Assembly (NCBI GenBank): GCA_016715865.1
Contig: JADJXM010000015.1
Location: forward strand, 1 to 26,834
Origin: Acidobacteriota bacterium
GTDB taxonomy: Bacteria > Acidobacteriota > Blastocatellia > RBC074
Length of the DNA stretch: 26,834 bases
Reading direction: 5' to 3'
Within the stretch, counting starts at the first letter, position 1. The number at the start of each line of letters is the position of its first letter. Of this stretch, positions 22,901 to 26,834 are shown piece by piece. Under the pieces are notes generated by a model. The model saw only the letters and a program-made list of their open reading frames with translations. It was not told where the DNA came from and searched no databases. Both the position numbers and the translations under genes were made by a program.

Positions 22901-24660
22901 GTATCATTTGGATCTATCGACACCGCCTTCTTGAATTCAACTATCGCTTTATCCAGGTCTCTGTTCAAGAGATGGAAAATGCCCATTGCATGGCGTGACC
23001 TGGCATCATCCCTCTCATTAATAGCCTCAAGCAGTGCGAGCTCAACATGTCGTATTGCGGTTTCATTCAACCCCCTGTCTGTCGGACCACGCGTTACCGA
23101 AAAACGGGAATAATCGGAGATGGTAATTCGGGATTCATAAGGCCGATATCCTTTGTAAGCCTCCCGAAGTGCACTCATGCCTTCGTCGAGTTTGGACGAG
23201 CCAAAGAATGTCTCACCGTAGTTGGCTCCGAAAAAGATGAGCAGAGCCATCGAAGCTGCCGCCAATAAGGCGGTGACCGGCTTGCTGAATACTTTCGACA
23301 GCGATGTGAAAAATGGTCGTGCAGGTAATTGCACCAGTTGTTTTACCCACTGTACGAAACTCCTGATACCACTTGTGCCGACATATCTGATACTGATATT
23401 TGAAGGTGAATAACTGTCCGGTAAAGAGGTTTCCTGCGCAATATCAAAAGAAAGGGTGCAGTCATTCGGCAGAAGCAGGTTAAAACTCGCCTCGGCTATA
23501 TTGTGATTAAAGTCATAGGAAAGCAGCTTGGTTGCCAGAAGGGTGTCTTTTCCCTGAAATGTACTGCGAATTTCAATTACTTCTTCTCCCCCTTTTAACC
23601 TGAGGTTTATCGATTCCGGCTTTTCCGGCAGCAGTCGGGCTCTCTCCTCGCCATCGACTATGATACGCAGGAGCCCTTTCCCCCATTGCTTGCGAATGGC
23701 AGCTTCATGTTCCAGCTCCTGGCGCATGACAATCAGCTCTTCATCGCTTAATTCAGACGACTGTGATTTATTGATTCTGCTTCCATTATCAGGCGGCTCG
23801 TCATTTGAGACATTGAATATGGGTATTTGTAGTGTACGGGCTGGATCGTTAAATTCCATGTTGTTCATATTATGTTCCCTTAATCCTTTAATAAGGAGGC
23901 TGAAGCATTCAGGGTCGAGGACAGCATGTATTCTGTTTAACTGAATACGTTGTGTCTCATCGTCATTCAGGTGGTTGGACGACAGGTCGTCCAGTACATG
24001 TTCGGTGGGATTGTAATCAGCAGGAATGTTTATACATTTTATAAACCAGGGGGAAAATTTATGCAGGCAGGAACGAGTCAGTTCGAGAAACAGATGAGGA
24101 CTGTTGTGAGAATTGAACCTTATCTCCTGTCGTGGCCCCCTGCATTGACTGAGAAGATCCCCGAATCTGTTTTGCAGTTCAGAGATCAATACTTTCTTTC
24201 TGGCCCTGAAAAAACTGGGGTCCTTAACCCTGTCTGGGTCTTGCATGACAATACCGTCTATTTCCATCGCCTCGCTTGTGCTGTAGTTATGGAGAATACG
24301 GCAGACGCCCAGCGTCGAATAGAATGGGGTCAACTTGAAGGTTATCCTGACCAGATGCTTGATGAAGTGGACCAGAAGCGATTGGTGATCGATGATTTCG
24401 CGACCACTCTCCCGGGCCCTCTCATATGAATCAGAGGCTATCTCGCTGGGCGTTGCAGCATCTTGGTCATCTGATAAAGTAATAGTGTTTCTGTTCGTTG
24501 AATCGTATGTGAGTCGTTTGTCCTGGGCGGAAAGGGCTGTATCCAGCCAGGAGGCAGCATCCCTGGCAACCGAACGAGCAACGGTTCTATCCCGATGGAT
24601 AAAATAGGCCAGCTGGAAAGCCTGATTGAGCTTTTGATCAATGGTTATGAGCTTTGCCAT
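19985..24660 (-). CDS. Giant membrane protein: N-terminal conserved region, TM helix, TPRs, C-terminal CHAT protease (two frame breaks)
   Basis: About 1,558 aa after repair. Start ATG 24660 with AAGGTG upstream. Residues ~1-285 form a helical, conserved-looking region (DQKLNQAFQLAYFIHRDRTV, LVHFIKHLVRITFKL, RILHNYSTSEAMEI, CRGPRQEIRF). Residues ~330-430 look beta-rich. One TM helix lies at ~461-482, with positive charges before it. TPRs follow from ~553 (ARSRHAMGIFHLLNRDLDKA, SIDPNDTKSHSDLGAALLEK) and continue through the second reading frame (NYDRSVQYYTESIELHDELD). The CHAT domain is C-terminal, with the His-Cys dyad in HIASHY and VLSACDSG (Cys codon 20281-20279) and the typical end GEGMIGMSRIFIASNIPLVV then ASLWKVD. 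Breaks: near 22640 (ADEA continues as RQRLDALRQ) and in an A6 run near 21013 (VISK continues as TASMALFIDIPES). I read them as sequence errors in one gene; three overlapping genes is the alternative. Confidence 0.85.
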
Positions 24661-24669
24661 ATTTACACC

Positions 24670-24693
24670 TTCTCAACAATCAGGGGTTGAGAA
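24670..24693 (-). promoter_or_regulatory. Inverted repeat at the ribosome site of the TPR-CHAT gene
   Basis: TTCTCAAC (24670-24677) and GTTGAGAA (24686-24693), perfect 8-bp arms with an 8-base loop, end about 10 bases before the start codon. On the minus-strand mRNA the arm nearest the gene runs into the ribosome site (GAGAAGGUG). It could be a repressor operator or an RNA hairpin limiting translation. Confidence 0.4.
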
Positions 24694-24884
24694 AGGCCCT
24701 GTTAAATCCGGAAATCGAAGGGGCATCATGATGCGCTCACCTTCAATGTGATCTGCTGCAGTTTGATAGTAACCGGACAATGATAAAATTAGCGTGAGAC
24801 AATCCGATATCCAATTGCTTCACGGAAACGGCAAGCACTTGACAGCTGAGGATTAATTGCCTGGAAATACGAGGAGGTGCTGAA

Positions 24885-26165
24885 ATGAAAAACCATAGCT
24901 TCGCCAATGAATCCGACGCCCCGCGGTCGAAGGAAAGAAGATCTCCCTCGATGAAAGCATCACCATACCCATATTAAGGGGCATGTGAGCGCGGGCTTTG
25001 ATGCCGTGCGAGATGCGTTCGCAGAGAATTTCTCTCTGCGACACGAACTGGGCGGCGCCTGTTGCGTATACCATCGAGGTGAGAAAGTCGTTGACCTGTG
25101 GGGTGGTGTGCGGAACAAGACGACAGGTGAGCCCTGGGAAGAGGACACGATGGTCCTGGTCTACTCGGCAACCAAGGGCCTGGCGGCGATGACTCTGGCG
25201 GTCGCTCACTCCCGTGGCTGGCTCGATTACGAGGAGCGCGTCTGCAAGTACTGGCCGGAGTTTGCACAGCAGGGAAAAGAGACCATCACTGTTCGCCAGC
25301 TCCTGGCACACCAGGCGGCATTGTTTGCCTTCGATGAGCCGGTGGATCGGAGCCTGGTCGCCGACCTCGATCGTCTTGCTGTCGTCCTGGCTCGCCAGAA
25401 ACCGGCCTGGGAGCCTGGCACACGGCAGGCATATCACGCGATCAGTCTCGGCTTCTACGAAAGCGAATTGCTGCGCCGGGTCGATCCGCAGCATCGCAGC
25501 CTGGGACAGTTCTTTCAGGATGAAATCGCATCGCCCCTGGGACTCGACTTTTACATCCGACTCCCCGATTCGATCTCTAACTCAAGGCTGGCGATGCTTG
25601 CGCAACCATCGATTGTCGCGAGGCTGTTTGGGCTGCCGATCCGATTCATGCTGGCCGTGTTGAATCGGAGCTCGAACATCAACCGGGCCCTCATCGGTTC
25701 AATGCTGCCTCACGACGAGCAGCGCATCTATGCCCGCAACCTCGAAGTGCCGTCCGGCGGTGGCGTCGGAACTGCGCGCGCAATCGCCCGCGCCTACAGC
25801 GTGTTTGCGACCGGGGGACGGGAGCTGCAACTGCGCCAGGAGACGCTGGATGCGTTGTCTGCGCCGGCGTCCCCTGCGACGCACGGCTTCTATGACAAGT
25901 GTATGATGGCCGATGGCGTAAAGTTTTCGCTGGGCTTCATGAGTCCAGCCCCACGTGGACTTGTTTGGAAATGAGGGCTCGTTCGGATCACCTGGAGTTG
26001 GCGGTTCTCTTGGCTTCGCCGATCCGAAGGCCGGCATCGGCTACGCGTACGTTACCTGCCAAATGGGGGACAACGCTCACAGGTGACCCGCGGGACCTCG
26101 CGCTAAGAAACGCTTTGTACTCAATCATTCAACCGGCGCCACAGGACGTGAGCTTCAGACAATGA
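24885..26165 (+). CDS. Beta-lactamase-fold serine hydrolase / esterase (several frame breaks)
   Basis: Member of the class C beta-lactamase/EstB-like esterase family. The true start is probably ATG 24885, 7 nt after GAGGAGG (24871-24877). The N-terminus reads MKNHSFANESD, then in another frame VEGKKISLDESITIPILRG, then VSAGFDAVRDAFAENF in the main frame, so two breaks lie near 24920 and 24985. The active-site motif SxxK is SATK in VLVYSATKGLAAMT, and the family Tyr motif follows as QAYHAISLGFYESELLRRV. Near 25950 the frame shifts to GNEGSFGSPGVGGSLGFADP, AKAGIGYAYVTCQ-type end motif, and again at a G5 run near 26068 to TTLTGDPRDLALRNALYSII, ending at TGA 26163-26165. No signal peptide is visible, which favours a cytosolic esterase over a drug-resistance enzyme. 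Divergent from the TPR-CHAT gene. Confidence 0.8.
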
Positions 26166-26166
26166 C

Positions 26167-26222
26167 ACCTAACGATAATTTCAGCGGGCCGCCGCCTTTC
26201 GCATCCGCTTTATCAATTAGAT
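26167..26222 (+). other. attC-like imperfect hairpin after the serine hydrolase gene
   Basis: Starting 2 bases after the stop codon, ACCTAAC (26167-26173) fits the integron box RYYYAAC, and ATTAGAT (26216-26222, then GC) differs by one base from GTTRRRY. Between them GATAA (26174-26178) pairs with TTATC (26210-26214) and AGCGG (26183-26187) with CCGCT (26205-26209), with unpaired bases on one side as in attC sites. The length of 56 bases fits a short attC. No integrase or second site is in the window. Confidence 0.35.
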
Positions 26223-26265
26223 GCGGTGGCTCCGCTGTAACGCGGGTCAGGCGTGCATTGTCGAT

Positions 26266-26710
26266 CTATCTTTCTTGATCAACTGTAAGCATCTTCACAT
26301 CCTCAAGATCTATTTGACGACCGGCTGAAAGTTTAGAGGCAATGAGGTCGCTTTTTGATACGACATAAAACTCCTGGCCTTGATAACTCATCCTTATCCT
26401 GTTATTCCATGCATCCTCAAACTGGAGCCCTGGTGTCGATGTTTGTACGTCAATCCTTACCCGATCTTTGAAGATTGTGATCTCGTTTGCCAGGAGTTCC
26501 TCTGTTGTAATTAAAGCGGCCGAACCGAGGGTTGCCTCTATCAGTGCTGCCAAAAGATTATTAACATTTTCTCGTGAGGCCTCAATTAAAATATCGAGAT
26601 CAAATGTTGCGTGGTACACCATGTAAGACAGCAGCTATACCGCCGATCACGACATATTTAACTTTGTGTTTGTGAAACGACGCAAATACGTCGAGAAGCC
26701 GATTGATCAT
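26266..26710 (-). CDS. Nucleotidyltransferase-fold protein, AbiEii/DUF6036-like (one frame break)
   Basis: About 148 aa from ATG 26710. Residues ~1-37 read MINRLLDVFASFHKHKVKYV then VIGGIAAVLHGVPR, the GG-containing first motif of minimal nucleotidyltransferases. The frame then breaks near 26620-26630 and continues ATFDLDILIEASRENVNNLL, giving the DxD motif (DLDIL). The second half (VRIDVQTSTPGLQFEDAWNN ... FYVVSKSDLIASKLSAGRQI ... DLEDVKML) matches the C-terminal part of the family. Such proteins are often antitoxin/toxin partners or RNA-modifying enzymes; no HEPN or AbiEi-like partner is seen before the window edge, so the role is open. Confidence 0.7.
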
Positions 26711-26834
26711 CTTTTGAGTCTGCGACTGCTGGATTATTCGCCAAAATCATATCAGTAAAGGAACAAAGCATCTCAATCCGTTCTAGAAAGAGTCAATGAT
26801 TGAAACCATCGCGCCTTTGCTTCAGGTTCTTCTT
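26711..26834. other. Window end, nothing recognised
   Basis: No open frame, RNA or repeat could be supported here. It should hold the promoter of the nucleotidyltransferase-fold gene. Confidence 0.5.

Noticed and set aside
24985..25974. Hydrolase start at 24985
   Set aside because: There is no ribosome site there; a better start with GAGGAGG lies at 24885 and the N-terminal homology is readable in neighbouring frames.
25699..26037. 112-codon minus-strand open frame
   Set aside because: Antisense to the C-terminal part of the serine hydrolase; no domain signal.

Overview
The window looks like a chromosomal segment of an uncultured Acidobacteriota-type bacterium, perhaps Blastocatellia-like. 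This is inferred from protein style: a cytosolic Ser/Thr kinase with the typical acidobacterial N-terminus fused to an AAA ATPase, a very large TPR-CHAT protein, a Rab-like GTPase operon, heptamer repeats between genes, and mid-range G+C. No rRNA, tRNA or CRISPR array was seen.

Left part (1-6948). A peroxiredoxin on the minus strand has an in-frame TGA exactly at the catalytic cysteine codon. A hairpin with the geometry of a bacterial SECIS follows it, so it is probably a selenoprotein. A complete ISL3-family insertion sequence with 8-bp target duplications separates it from a rightward group: ECF sigma factor, zinc-binding anti-sigma factor, and an HtrA-like two-PDZ protein that lacks the catalytic triad. 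A small membrane protein and thiamine-phosphate synthase (ThiE) follow.

Middle part (7037-16539). A rightward operon encodes a coiled-coil protein, a membrane-spanning OmpA-domain protein with a roadblock/longin-like cytosolic part, a Rab/Ras-like GTPase (ATGA overlap) and a sensor histidine kinase. A large heptamer palindrome sits inside it. On the minus strand follow an NTF2-like lipoprotein, a secreted PQQ-type beta-propeller protein, a MITE-like nested palindrome, and a Ser/Thr kinase-AAA ATPase whose TPR tail looks short.

Right part (16937-26834). A leftward three-gene unit encodes a ~1,560-residue protein (conserved N-terminal region, one membrane helix, TPRs, CHAT cysteine-protease domain), an unrecognised ~320-residue protein and a zinc-ribbon subtilase. 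This protease-unknown-protease unit is the best candidate for an undescribed system. A beta-lactamase-fold serine hydrolase, an attC-like hairpin and a nucleotidyltransferase-fold protein close the window.

Caution: at least twelve otherwise well-conserved genes carry 1-2 nt frame breaks, several in homopolymers, while the transposase, GTPase, coiled-coil protein, subtilase and unknown protein are intact. I read most breaks as sequencing or assembly indels and annotate those genes as whole loci, noting each break.
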